DNA from: Actinomycetota bacterium
GTDB taxonomy: Bacteria > Actinomycetota > Thermoleophilia > Solirubrobacterales > 70-9
Assembly (NCBI GenBank): GCA_005884305.1
Contig: VAYL01000159.1
Coordinates: 658 to 9,378 of the forward strand
Length of the DNA: 8,721 nucleotides
Direction of reading: 5' to 3'
A model generated the notes under the pieces. That model searched no databases, was not told where the DNA came from, and saw only the letters and a list, made by a program, of their open reading frames with translations. The first letter of the stretch is position 1; every line of letters begins with the position of its first letter. This document shows positions 1 through 8,362 of the stretch, one piece after another. The position numbers and the translations under genes were made by a program.

Positions 1-22
1 CTTACTGCTTACCGCAAACTGC

Positions 23-409
23 CTACTCGTCGATCGAGGCGAGCGCTGCGTCGCGGCCCGTGTAGAGCCGGTACTCGACAACCTTTCCGTCGCGCAGGCG
101 GAGAACGTTGAAGAGGTCCTGGCGGATCTCGACACCGCTGAGCTTGCCGCGGCCGCTCTGCTCGGCGCGGACCAGCACCTGGTCGCCGTGCTCCTCGAAT
201 TCCCTCGGCTCGACGCGGTACTCCTGCCAGTTCTCGAACCACTCGGCCCAGAACTGGCGCATCCCCTCGGTGCCACGGGAGGTGGTCCCGGTGCGCTCCG
301 GATCGCGAACGACAATGTCGGGATCGCAGAGCTCGAACACTGCATCGGTATCGCCGCGCCCGAACGCGTCGTATGCGGCCCGGACGATTTCGACGTTTGA
401 ACGAGCCAC
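23..409 (-). CDS. SnoaL-like / NTF2-like family protein
   Basis: This 128-residue protein matches the SnoaL-like branch of the NTF2 fold, a small cone-shaped alpha+beta barrel. Typical elements are the N-terminal helix NVEIVRAAYDAFGRGDTDAVFE (5-26), then DPDIVVRDP, the GTEGMRQFWAEWFENWQEYRVEP helix region (46-68), GDQVLVRAEQSGRG (75-88) and LRLRDGKVVEYRLYTGRDAAL (103-123). Family members include polyketide cyclases, isomerases and many proteins with no known reaction, so no substrate can be given. The start is a GTG at 409, with no other in-frame start back to the nuoI stop and no obvious Shine-Dalgarno sequence. It begins 19 bases after nuoI on the same strand, so it is probably co-transcribed, but nothing shows a role in complex I. 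The stop (TAG) lies 22 bases from the window edge. Confidence 0.85.
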   Translation of the reverse strand: MARSNVEIVRAAYDAFGRGDTDAVFELCDPDIVVRDPERTGTTSRGTEGMRQFWAEWFENWQEYRVEPREFEEHGDQVLVRAEQSGRGKLSGVEIRQDLFNVLRLRDGKVVEYRLYTGRDAALASIDE

Positions 410-428
410 CGGCCCGGCAGTATTGCGG

Positions 429-974
429 TCATTCGCCCTCCCGCCTCAGCGGTGTGCGCTCGACCGGCTCGGCGAGGAGCATCTCCTTCGTGAACACGAG
501 GTCCTCGCGGTTGTAGTCGGCCAGCTCGTACTCGTGGCCCATGGTGATCGCGTCGAAGGGGCACGCGACCTCGCAGTAGCCGCAGAAGATGCAGCGGGCG
601 AGGTTGATCTCGTACACCTCGGCGTAGCGCTCGCCGGCCGAGACTCGATCGTCCGGATCGTTCTCCGCGGCGACGACGCGAATGCAGTCGGCCGGACACG
701 CGGCGGCGCACAGCGAGCACCCCACGCACTTCTCGAGACCGGTGTCCTCGAACTTGTGGAGCTTGTGGCGGCCGCGGAACCGGGGGTACACCGGCGTCTT
801 CTCCTCCGGGTACTGGATCGTGACCGGGCCCTCGATGATGCGCGCGAAGGTCGTCTTCAGACCGCGCAGCGTCTCGCCGAACGCCCGGTAGGCGCCTCCG
901 ACGCCCCCGGGCTCCGGCCCGCGCTGGACCACCACGACACCCTCATCGGGCAGGTAGGGGAATTCGGGACTCAT
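429..974 (-). CDS. nuoI: NADH-quinone oxidoreductase subunit I (NuoI, 23 kDa subunit)
   Basis: NuoI is the ferredoxin-like subunit that carries two [4Fe-4S] clusters (N6a, N6b) between NuoG and the N2 cluster of NuoB. The product is 181 residues. The two cluster motifs are Cys83-x2-Cys86-x2-Cys89-x3-Cys93-Pro ([12 protein letters not shown]) and Cys128-x2-Cys131-x2-Cys134-x3-Cys138-Pro ([12 protein letters not shown]). The usual N-terminal segment [13 protein letters not shown] (31-43) and [12 protein letters not shown] (48-59) also fit. I chose the ATG at 974. A GTG at 1007 would add 11 residues that contain two cysteines and do not look like NuoI. No strong Shine-Dalgarno sequence is seen; the nearest is a GGGGGTG stretch more than 10 bases upstream. 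nuoJ does not follow, which is the usual order. Confidence 0.97.
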   Translation of the reverse strand: MSPEFPYLPDEGVVVVQRGPEPGGVGGAYRAFGETLRGLKTTFARIIEGPVTIQYPEEKTPVYPRFRGRHKLHKFEDTGLEKCVGCSLCAAACPADCIRVVAAENDPDDRVSAGERYAEVYEINLARCIFCGYCEVACPFDAITMGHEYELADYNREDLVFTKEMLLAEPVERTPLRREGE

Positions 975-1013
975 TGAAACCCGGCACCCCCGGACGCGGG
1001 AGCACACTCAAAT

Positions 1014-1034
1014 GCGCACGGCGTAGCCGTGCGC
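1014..1034. other. Perfect hairpin in the nuoH-nuoI gap
   Basis: GCGCACGGC (1014-1022) and GCCGTGCGC (1026-1034) are perfect 9-bp inverted repeats around a 3-base loop. They lie in the only non-overlapping junction of the nuo genes. On the minus strand the hairpin is followed by ATTTGAGTGTG, which is too poor in T for a classic intrinsic terminator. It could be a weak attenuator, an mRNA-stabilising or processing stem below nuoH, or a copy of an intergenic repeat. The rest of the 975-1074 gap holds no clear promoter and only a doubtful 24-codon frame. Confidence 0.6.
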
Positions 1035-1074
1035 CAGAGATTCATGGCGGGAGCGGAGGAGGTGGCGGATTTAT

Positions 1075-2076
1075 TCATGTGACCGTGACGAGGATCGCCG
1101 TCACCAGGACGTTCAGCGTCGCCAGAGGCAGGAGGATCTTCCAGCCCAGCGACATCAGCTGGTCATAGCGCACGCGCGGCAGCGTCGCGCGCACCCACAT
1201 GAAAAGAAACAGGAAGGCGAAGATCTTCACGATCACCCAGATGGGATCGAGGAAGCCGGGCCCTGGGCCGTGCCAGCCGCCAAGGAAGAAGGTGACGGCG
1301 ACCGCCGAGATCACAAACATTTCGATGTACTCGGCCATCGCGTAGGAGCCGTAGCGCATGCCGCCGTACTCGGTCCCGTAGCCGGCGACGAGCTCGGCGT
1401 CGGCCTCCGGCAGGTCGAACGGCGCGCGGTTGGTCTCCGCGAAGCCGGCGACCATGAAGATCAGGAACCCGACGAACTGCGGGATCACGTACCAGACCTG
1501 GCTCTGCGCCTCGACGACCGACACAAGCGACAGCGAGCCGGCCATCATGATCGCGCCGAGGAGCGCGAGGCCCATCGAGATCTCGTAGGAGATGAGCTGC
1601 GCCGCCGCGCGCATAGCCCCGAGGAAGCTGTACTTGGAGCCCGAGGCCCAGCCCCCGAGCAGCAGGCCGTAGAACGCGATCGACCCGAACGCGAAGAAGT
1701 AGAGGATCCCGATCGGCACGTCGATGCCGTAGAGGCCGAAGCCCTCCTGGACGTTGCCGAACGGGATGATCGCGAGCGTCGCGACCCCGGTGAAGACCAC
1801 GATCGCAGGGGCGATGTAGTACAGGGCGGGGATCGCCGCGCGCGGATGGTAGTGCTCCTTGCTGATCAGCTTGAGCGCGTCCGCCAGCGGCTGGAGAAGG
1901 CCGAACGGCCCAACGCGGTTGGGCCCGTAGCGCGCCTGGAAGCGGCCGAGGAGCTTCCGCTCCAGCACCGTCAGCATCGGCACGATCGCGAAGATCACCG
2001 CGAAGATCACGATTGACTTGACGACCAGGATCCATGTCGCCTCGACGAAGGTGGTGTCGGCGAGCGGCAGGGTCAT
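1075..2076 (-). CDS. nuoH: NADH-quinone oxidoreductase subunit H (NuoH, ND1-like)
   Basis: NuoH is the membrane subunit that joins the peripheral arm to the proton-pumping arm and closes the quinone channel. The 333-residue product is strongly hydrophobic, with about eight membrane helices, the first near residues 14-36. Family signatures are ERKLLGRFQARYGPNRVGP (39-57), followed by GLLQPLADALKL, and AETNRAPFDLPEADAELV (213-230). The second is the acidic loop linked to the quinone site and proton coupling. Further conserved acidic residues lie in TEYGG (235-239) and MAEY (247-250). The length is close to the shorter bacterial NuoH proteins. The ATG at 2076 overlaps the nuoG stop as ATGA and has a good Shine-Dalgarno sequence. 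Unlike its upstream neighbours, it is followed by a 100-base gap before the next gene. Confidence 0.98.
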   Translation of the reverse strand: MTLPLADTTFVEATWILVVKSIVIFAVIFAIVPMLTVLERKLLGRFQARYGPNRVGPFGLLQPLADALKLISKEHYHPRAAIPALYYIAPAIVVFTGVATLAIIPFGNVQEGFGLYGIDVPIGILYFFAFGSIAFYGLLLGGWASGSKYSFLGAMRAAAQLISYEISMGLALLGAIMMAGSLSLVSVVEAQSQVWYVIPQFVGFLIFMVAGFAETNRAPFDLPEADAELVAGYGTEYGGMRYGSYAMAEYIEMFVISAVAVTFFLGGWHGPGPGFLDPIWVIVKIFAFLFLFMWVRATLPRVRYDQLMSLGWKILLPLATLNVLVTAILVTVT

Positions 2077-4519
2077 TCACCGCCCTCCGCCGCCGAGACC
2101 TCCACGGCGTGGCGCGCCAATGCGCCGGCGCCGTCGCCCAGCCCATCGACCAGGAACGCCGTCCCCGGCCTGATGCGCTCGCGGATCGCGACGCGTGCCC
2201 GCAGGCTCGTGCCGTTCTGGCGGACATCGACCTCCGGGGTGCCATTGAGGCCGAGGCGCTCAGCGTCCGCCGGCGAGAGCTCGAGCGTCTGCGTCGGCCG
2301 CAGGAACCGAAGCGCCGGGCTGCGGTCTGTCACCTCAGCTGCCCACAGGTCCCTGTAGGTGCCGATCTGGAGCTGGTCGCTCGCTGGCGCCGGTGACGCC
2401 CCCGGAACGCCGCCCGTTGTGCCGACATGTGATGTCGGCACAACGACGCTTGAGCGTTCCGGGCGCGCCCCCGGCGCCAGCGGGAAGTTCCGGGCCGCCT
2501 CCCTTTCTTGCCAGCGCACTCCGAGCCCGCCGATCTCTCCCTCTGTGATGCGCGCATAGAAGGGAACGTCCTGCGCGATCGCCGCCAGGGCCTCTCCGGC
2601 GCTGTCGATTCCGGTCTCGTCGCCCAGGAGGCCCGCCAGTTCGGCCAGGACCTCCCACATCGGCCGAGCATTCCCGGGGTGCGGTACGCCCGGGCGGACG
2701 CGCTGCAGGCGGCCGTCCGGGTGCGTGACGGTGCCCTCCTTCTCCGTGTAGGACTCGGCCGGAAAGACGACGTCGGCGTGTTTCGTCGACCCGTCCTCGA
2801 ACATCGAGATCGCGAGGACGAACTTGGCCTTCTGGAGTGCCTCGTTCCACCCCGGGCCGTTGGGAGCGTCGCGGACCGGGTCGGCGTTCACCAGGAATGC
2901 CACTTCGACGTCGCCCTCCGTCAATGCTTCGCACAGGTCCGTGGGACTCAGGCCCGTGCTCGTCTCCGAGAGGCCCGGGCCGGCCACCGGCGTGCAGCCC
3001 ACTTCGCGCAGGCCGCGGCCGTTCGCTCCCGCCGGGATCTCGAGCAGCTTCGCGTCGAGCTGCGCCGCCAGGTCCGCGACGGCGAGGCTCGGCTCGCCGG
3101 CCCAGACGATCACCGTCGAGCCCGGTCGCAGGATGCCCGCGATTCGCTCCGCGTCGGCGCCGAGCTCGCCTTCGGCTCGGTCGTAGACCTCGGCGCCCGT
3201 CTCGGCGGCCAGCGCCTCGACGAACGCGCTCATCGCACCCGGCGAGTAGCGAGCCGTCTCCTCCGCGACGCCGTCGATCGATGTCGGTCGATCCGTTGCG
3301 ACGGCCAGCCGGGTGCCGTTGCGCCGCACGACCTTGCGGATCCGCAGATCGATGATCGGCATCGAGTGCATGGGATCGGTGCCGAGGACGAGGACCGACT
3401 CGGCGCGGTCGATGTCCGCGACACTCGCGGCGAGCTGCGGCCGGGACAGCTCGAGCAGCAGTTCGCGGTCGACCGCGTCGTCGTAGGTGGACACCACATG
3501 CGGTGATCCCAGAGGGCCGCGGACGATCCGCTGCGTCAGGTAGCCCTCCTCGTTCGACGACGGGCCACCCACCACCGCGGCCGTCCTCTCGCCGGCGTCG
3601 CGAAGGCCCGCGGCTGCGGCCTCGAGCGCCTGCTCCCAGCTCACCGGCACGAGCGTGCCGCCCTGCCGGATCATCGGCTCGGTGATCCGGTCCGGCGATT
3701 CGATCATCTGGTAACCGAAGCGGCCCTTGTCGCAGAGCCAGCCGTCGTCGACCTCGAAGTTGTCGCGGGCCAGGACGCGCTGGATGCGCTCGTCGCGAAC
3801 GGTCAGCTTGATGTTGCACTGACTCGGGCAAAGGGTGCAGACCGTGCCCGCGTCCTCGATGTCCCAGGGCCGGGCGCGGAAGCGGTAGGCGTCGGAGGTC
3901 AGCGCGCCCACCGGGCAGAGCTCGATGATGTTGCCGTGGAAAGGCGCGATGTAGGGGCGGTCGTCGAAGGTCCCGACGAACGTGGAGGCACCGCGCTCCA
4001 GGAGCTGTAGCTGCTCGTCCTCCGCCACCTCCTGGCTGAAACGCACGCAGCGGTAGCAGAGGATGCAGCGCTCGCGGTCGATCTTGATGAGCGGCGAGAG
4101 CGGGATCGGCTTCTGGAAGTGGCGCTTGGGGTCGATCACCCGGCTCTTGCCTGGGCCCCAGCCCATCGAGATGTCCTGGAGCGGGCACTCGCCGCCCTTG
4201 TCGCACACCGGGCAGTCCAGCGGGTGGTTGACGAGCAGGAACTCGACCACCGCGTTTTGAGCCTCCTGCACTCGGTCCGTCTGGGTGTAGACGACCATGC
4301 CGTCGCGCACGGGCGTCGAGCAGGCCGTCTGGAGCTTCGGAATCCCCTCGATCTCCACCAGGCACATGCGGCACGCGCCGACCGGCTGCCCGAGCTTGGG
4401 CTCGTAGCAGAAGACCGGGATCTCGACGTCGCCGTGCTTGGCGGCGTCGACGAGCATCATGCCTGCCTGCGCGCGGACCTCCACGCCGTCGACGACGAGG
4501 GTGATCTCCTCGCCGTTCG

Positions 4520-4523
<4 letters not shown>
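2073..4523 (-). CDS. nuoG: NADH-quinone oxidoreductase subunit G (NuoG, 75 kDa subunit)
   Basis: NuoG is the large Fe-S subunit that carries electrons from NuoF towards NuoI. The product is 816 residues. The N-terminal [2Fe-2S] ferredoxin domain (N1b) has Cys39, Cys51, Cys54 and Cys68. N5 has His100, Cys104, Cys107 and Cys113. N4 has Cys153, Cys156, Cys159 and Cys203. Cys229-x2-Cys232-x3-Cys236-x27-Cys264 matches the off-pathway N7 cluster, which only some bacteria keep. A degenerate molybdopterin-oxidoreductase-like domain follows from about 270 to 650, and a C-terminal domain of the molydopterin-dinucleotide-binding type ends the protein (about 735-816). Residues about 682-714 are encoded by a roughly 101-bp palindrome (listed separately) and form a low-complexity linker. 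Formate dehydrogenase alpha is the nearest alternative, but gene context and the His-Cys3 motif decide for NuoG. Both ends overlap neighbours as ATGA. Confidence 0.97.
2083..2088 (-). promoter_or_regulatory. Ribosome binding site of nuoH
   Basis: GGAGGG on the minus strand lies 6 bases before the nuoH ATG, within the last codons of nuoG. It supports the start at 2076. Confidence 0.6.
2382..2482. repeat. Nested palindromic element inside nuoG
   Basis: The inner hairpin is perfect: 2415-2428 pairs with 2432-2445 (14 bp) around a 3-base loop (2429-2431). The outer arms 2382-2410 and 2454-2482 (29 bases each) are reverse complements at 26 positions without gaps; mismatched pairs are 2400/2464, 2396/2468 and 2394/2470. 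The two layers are separated by 4 bases on one side and 8 on the other. About 40 base pairs therefore form within 101 bases. The element is in frame with nuoG and encodes a Pro/Gly/Ala/Ser/Val/Thr-rich linker centred on VVPTSHVGTT. It encodes no transposase, and I see no target-site duplication. It resembles a small palindromic repeat or non-autonomous element, by analogy with in-frame Rickettsia palindromic elements. Whether it recurs elsewhere in the genome cannot be seen here. Confidence 0.85.
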
Positions 4524-5844
<1,321 letters not shown>

Positions 5845-5845
<1 letters not shown>

Positions 5846-6549
5846 CAGGCCTCGCCCTCCTTCACCCTCGGGTCCGGCTCGGGCTCGGGACCGCCGGCCG
5901 TCTCGCGGCCCGCGAGGGCCTTGTCGGGGATGGGCCTGGCGTCCGAGCGCAGTTGCTCAACAGCCGTCCGCGCCTCCTCGGGGGTGAGCGGCCCGTAGTA
6001 GTGCTCGTCGATCGAGGCCATCGGCGCGATGTCGCAAGCCCCCAGGCATTCGAAGCCGCGCAGGTACACCGCACCGTCCTCGGAGCTCGTGCCGATGTGG
6101 TCCGCCTCGTCGGGATCCACTCCGGCGGCCTCGCAAAAGGCATCGAGAACGTCCTCGGCGCCCCGCAGCCAGCACGCGAGGTTGTGGCAGACGAGCACCC
6201 GGTGGCGGCCGACCGGGCTCGTGTGGAAGAGGTCGTAGAAGGTCGCCACCGACTCGAGGTATCCGGGCGTAACTCCCATCACCGCCGCCGCCTGGCGGAT
6301 GCCCTCGGGCGTGCACCACCCGTAGTGGCGCTGGACTGCCCATAGTGCGGGGAGCGACGCCGATCGGATCTCCGGGTACTTCTGCATCGCGGACTCGATC
6401 CGCTCGCGGAGCTCGTCGGGGATGTCGACCTCGCTGAGCTCGGGCACCGGCTCGGCGTCCTCGGGCCGCATCGACTCGACGAGCCGCCGCCGGTCGGCGG
6501 CGGAGAGGTCATCGGTCGGCTTTATCTCCGGAACCCAGCCGTCGCTCAT
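5845..6549 (-). CDS. nuoE: NADH-quinone oxidoreductase subunit E (NuoE, 24 kDa subunit)
   Basis: NuoE is the thioredoxin-like [2Fe-2S] subunit (cluster N1a) of the NADH-oxidising tip, paired with NuoF. The product is 234 residues. The four cluster ligands appear as Cys121-x4-Cys126 (CHNLAC) and Cys168-x3-Cys172 (ECLGAC). The helical N-domain precedes them (KYPEIRSASLPALWAVQ and VATFYDLF). The family core begins near residue 45, so there is an N-terminal extension of about 40 polar residues and an acidic Pro/Glu C-terminal tail of about 25. Both make it longer than the common 160-180 residue NuoE. The start at 6549 overlaps the nuoD stop as ATGA. An in-frame upstream start would extend 75 bases into nuoD and adds no family-like sequence. 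The Shine-Dalgarno sequence is only moderate (GGGTGGGA). Confidence 0.96.
5855..5862 (-). promoter_or_regulatory. Ribosome binding site of nuoF
   Basis: AAGGAGGG on the minus strand lies 9 bases upstream of the ATG at 5845, inside the last codons of nuoE. It is the closest match to a consensus Shine-Dalgarno sequence that I noted among the junctions. Confidence 0.6.
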
Positions 6550-7835
6550 CGATCGATCCCACCCAGGATGGGGTCCAGCATCGCCAGGTTCTGGATCAGG
6601 TCGGCGATGTAGCCGTTCAGGCACATGTCCCGGAGCGACTGGAGGTTCGTGAACGAGGGATCGCGGATGTGGACGCGCGCCGGCTTCGCGGAGCCGTCCG
6701 CCACCACGAAGCAGCCGAGCTCGCCCCGCGGGGACTCGATCGCGTAATAGGCCTCGCCCGGCGGCACGCGGAAGCCCTCGGTGACGAGCTTGAAGTGGTG
6801 GATCAGCGCCTCCATCGAGGTCGAGAGCTCATCTCGCGGCGGCAGGACGACCTTGCGGTCGTCGGCGATCCACGGGCCCTCGGGCAGGCCATCGAGCGCC
6901 TGCTCGATGATCCGGACCGACTCGCGCATCTCCTGCACCCGCACCCGGTAGCGGTCGTAGCCGTCGCCGACCGTCCCGACGGGGATGTCGAATTCGAAGT
7001 CGCGATAGGCCTCGTAGGGAGTGACCTTGCGCAAGTCCCACGGCTCGCCGGCGGCCCGCAGCAGCGGGCCGGTGACACCGAGGTCGATCAGCCGCTGGCG
7101 CGGAACGATCCCGATGTTGCGGGTGCGCTCGAGGAAGATCTCGTTGCGGTTGAGGATCGCCTCGTACTGGTCGATCCGGGACGGCATCTCGGCGCAGAAA
7201 GCGCTGAGGTTGTGCGCGAACCCGACCGGGATGTCCTCGAAGACCCCGCCCACCTGGAAGTAGCGGGTGTGCATTCGCTGGCCCGTGGACATCTCGAACA
7301 GGTCGAGGACGCGGTCGCGGTCGCGAAAGCAGTAGAAGAACATCGACATCGCGCCGAGGTCGAGGGCCGATGTCCCCAGCCACACGAGGTGCGAGTGGAG
7401 CCGGTTGAGCTCCATGTGAAGCACCCGGAGGTACTGCGCGCGCGGCGGGACCTCGAGCTCCAGCAGGCGCTCGACGCAGCCGCAGAACGCCTCCATGTTG
7501 AAGAAGTAGGAGAGGTAATCCATCCGCTCCACGAACGGGATGACCTTCCAGTAGGACTTGTCCTCGCAGTTCTTCTCGATCCCCGTGTGGACGTAGCCGA
7601 CAACCGGCTTCATGTCGCGGACGACCTCCCCCTCCAGGCTCACGAGGAGCCGCAGCACCCCGTGCGTCGCCGGGTGGTGCGGCCCGAAGTTGATCGTGAG
7701 GAGCTCCTCCTCGGGCTCGAGGACGTCGCCCGCGGCGGTCCGCTCGATGGCGGAGGTGCCGATGACCTCCTCGCCGGTCTCGCCGAGGATGTCGCCGCCG
7801 TGCGAGGGCGTCGACCGGTGCGTGTGCGCGCTCAC
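6546..7835 (-). CDS. nuoD: NADH-quinone oxidoreductase subunit D (NuoD, 49 kDa subunit)
   Basis: NuoD forms much of the quinone-binding cavity of complex I and descends from the large subunit of [NiFe] hydrogenases. With a GTG start at 7835 the product is 429 residues. GPHHPATHGVLRL (51-63) contains His58, and RMDYLSY contains Tyr107. Their 49-residue spacing equals that of the quinone-contacting His38/Tyr87 pair in Thermus Nqo4. The C-terminus ends LDPILGGIDR, the usual family ending. About 45 residues precede the conserved LTINFGPHHP block, a longer and poorly ordered N-terminus than in short homologues. A further in-frame GTG at 7844 would add three residues. I prefer 7835 because it forms a GTGA overlap with the nuoC stop and is preceded by GAGGTGG at 5-base spacing. 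The stop overlaps nuoE as ATGA. Confidence 0.97.
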   Translation of the reverse strand: MSAHTHRSTPSHGGDILGETGEEVIGTSAIERTAAGDVLEPEEELLTINFGPHHPATHGVLRLLVSLEGEVVRDMKPVVGYVHTGIEKNCEDKSYWKVIPFVERMDYLSYFFNMEAFCGCVERLLELEVPPRAQYLRVLHMELNRLHSHLVWLGTSALDLGAMSMFFYCFRDRDRVLDLFEMSTGQRMHTRYFQVGGVFEDIPVGFAHNLSAFCAEMPSRIDQYEAILNRNEIFLERTRNIGIVPRQRLIDLGVTGPLLRAAGEPWDLRKVTPYEAYRDFEFDIPVGTVGDGYDRYRVRVQEMRESVRIIEQALDGLPEGPWIADDRKVVLPPRDELSTSMEALIHHFKLVTEGFRVPPGEAYYAIESPRGELGCFVVADGSAKPARVHIRDPSFTNLQSLRDMCLNGYIADLIQNLAMLDPILGGIDR

Positions 7836-8362
7836 TCGTACCACCTCGGCATCACCGGCTCGTTGCGCGTGAAGATGACCGGCTCCCCACCGACCGGGAA
7901 GTCACGGCGCTGCGGCCAGCCGACGTATTCCTCGGGCATGAGGATGCGCCGCAGGTCGGGGTGCCCGCGGAAGACGATCCCGAAGAAGTCGTAGACCTCG
8001 CGCTCGGGGAACTCGGCACCGGCGAAGAGCGGGACACAGCTGTCGAGCTCGGGCAGCACGTCCGGGCCCGGATCGGCGAGCGCGGCGCGGATCCGCAGGC
8101 GCTCGGCGCGCGGCATGTTGAGGAGCTCGTACACGACGCCGAATCGCGGCTCCGCCGGCAGGTATTCGACGCCGTGCAGGCTCGACAGGAACCGGTATTC
8201 CTGCCCCGGCGTGTCGCGCAGCCAGCGCAGGACGTCGAGGATGCGATCCGGGTTGACGATCAGGCAGGCCTGCCCGTGCTCGTGGTAGGTCCCGAGGACG
8301 GATCCGTCGGCGGCGTCGTTCAGCTCCTTTGCGATCAGCTCGAGGCCCGGGGCGTCGGGCAT
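7832..8362 (-). CDS. nuoC: NADH-quinone oxidoreductase subunit C (NuoC, 30 kDa subunit)
   Basis: NuoC is a cofactor-free structural subunit of the complex I peripheral arm, packed against NuoD near the quinone site. The product is 176 residues, a normal length for a stand-alone NuoC rather than the NuoCD fusion of enterobacteria. The family signature is at about residues 119-143: PEREVYDFFGIVF followed by GHPDLRRILMP. The C-terminus (QRRDFPVGGEP) is also typical. I chose the ATG at 8362 because it overlaps the nuoB stop as TGATG and has a G-rich GGGGGAG stretch about 8 bases upstream. The frame stays open further upstream, but those residues lie over nuoB and do not resemble NuoC. The stop overlaps the nuoD start. 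Confidence 0.97.
   Translation of the reverse strand: MPDAPGLELIAKELNDAADGSVLGTYHEHGQACLIVNPDRILDVLRWLRDTPGQEYRFLSSLHGVEYLPAEPRFGVVYELLNMPRAERLRIRAALADPGPDVLPELDSCVPLFAGAEFPEREVYDFFGIVFRGHPDLRRILMPEEYVGWPQRRDFPVGGEPVIFTRNEPVMPRWYE
7841..7847 (-). promoter_or_regulatory. Ribosome binding site of nuoD
   Basis: GAGGTGG on the minus strand lies 5 bases upstream of the GTG at 7835. It overlaps the alternative GTG at 7844, so it favours the downstream start. It sits inside the end of nuoC, as expected for coupled translation. Confidence 0.65.

Noticed and set aside
1014..1034. Intrinsic terminator after nuoH
   Set aside because: The stem is perfect but no T-run follows on either strand, and nuoI continues in the same direction, so I list it only as a hairpin.
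1055..1082. Plus-strand GGAGGAGGTG followed by an ATG-TGA start-stop
   Set aside because: It resembles a Shine-Dalgarno sequence with a minimal start-stop frame, but no plus-strand gene follows and the site lies at the end of minus-strand nuoH. It is most likely chance in GC-rich DNA.
3275..3296. Second inverted repeat in nuoG around gatcgatgtcggtcgatc
   Set aside because: It is short and imperfect, lies in a coding region rich in CGAT words and does not resemble the palindrome at 2382-2482.
6550..6624. Upstream start for nuoE inside nuoD
   Set aside because: The 25 added residues are the opposite-frame shadow of the conserved NuoD end. The ATG at 6549 has the usual ATGA overlap.
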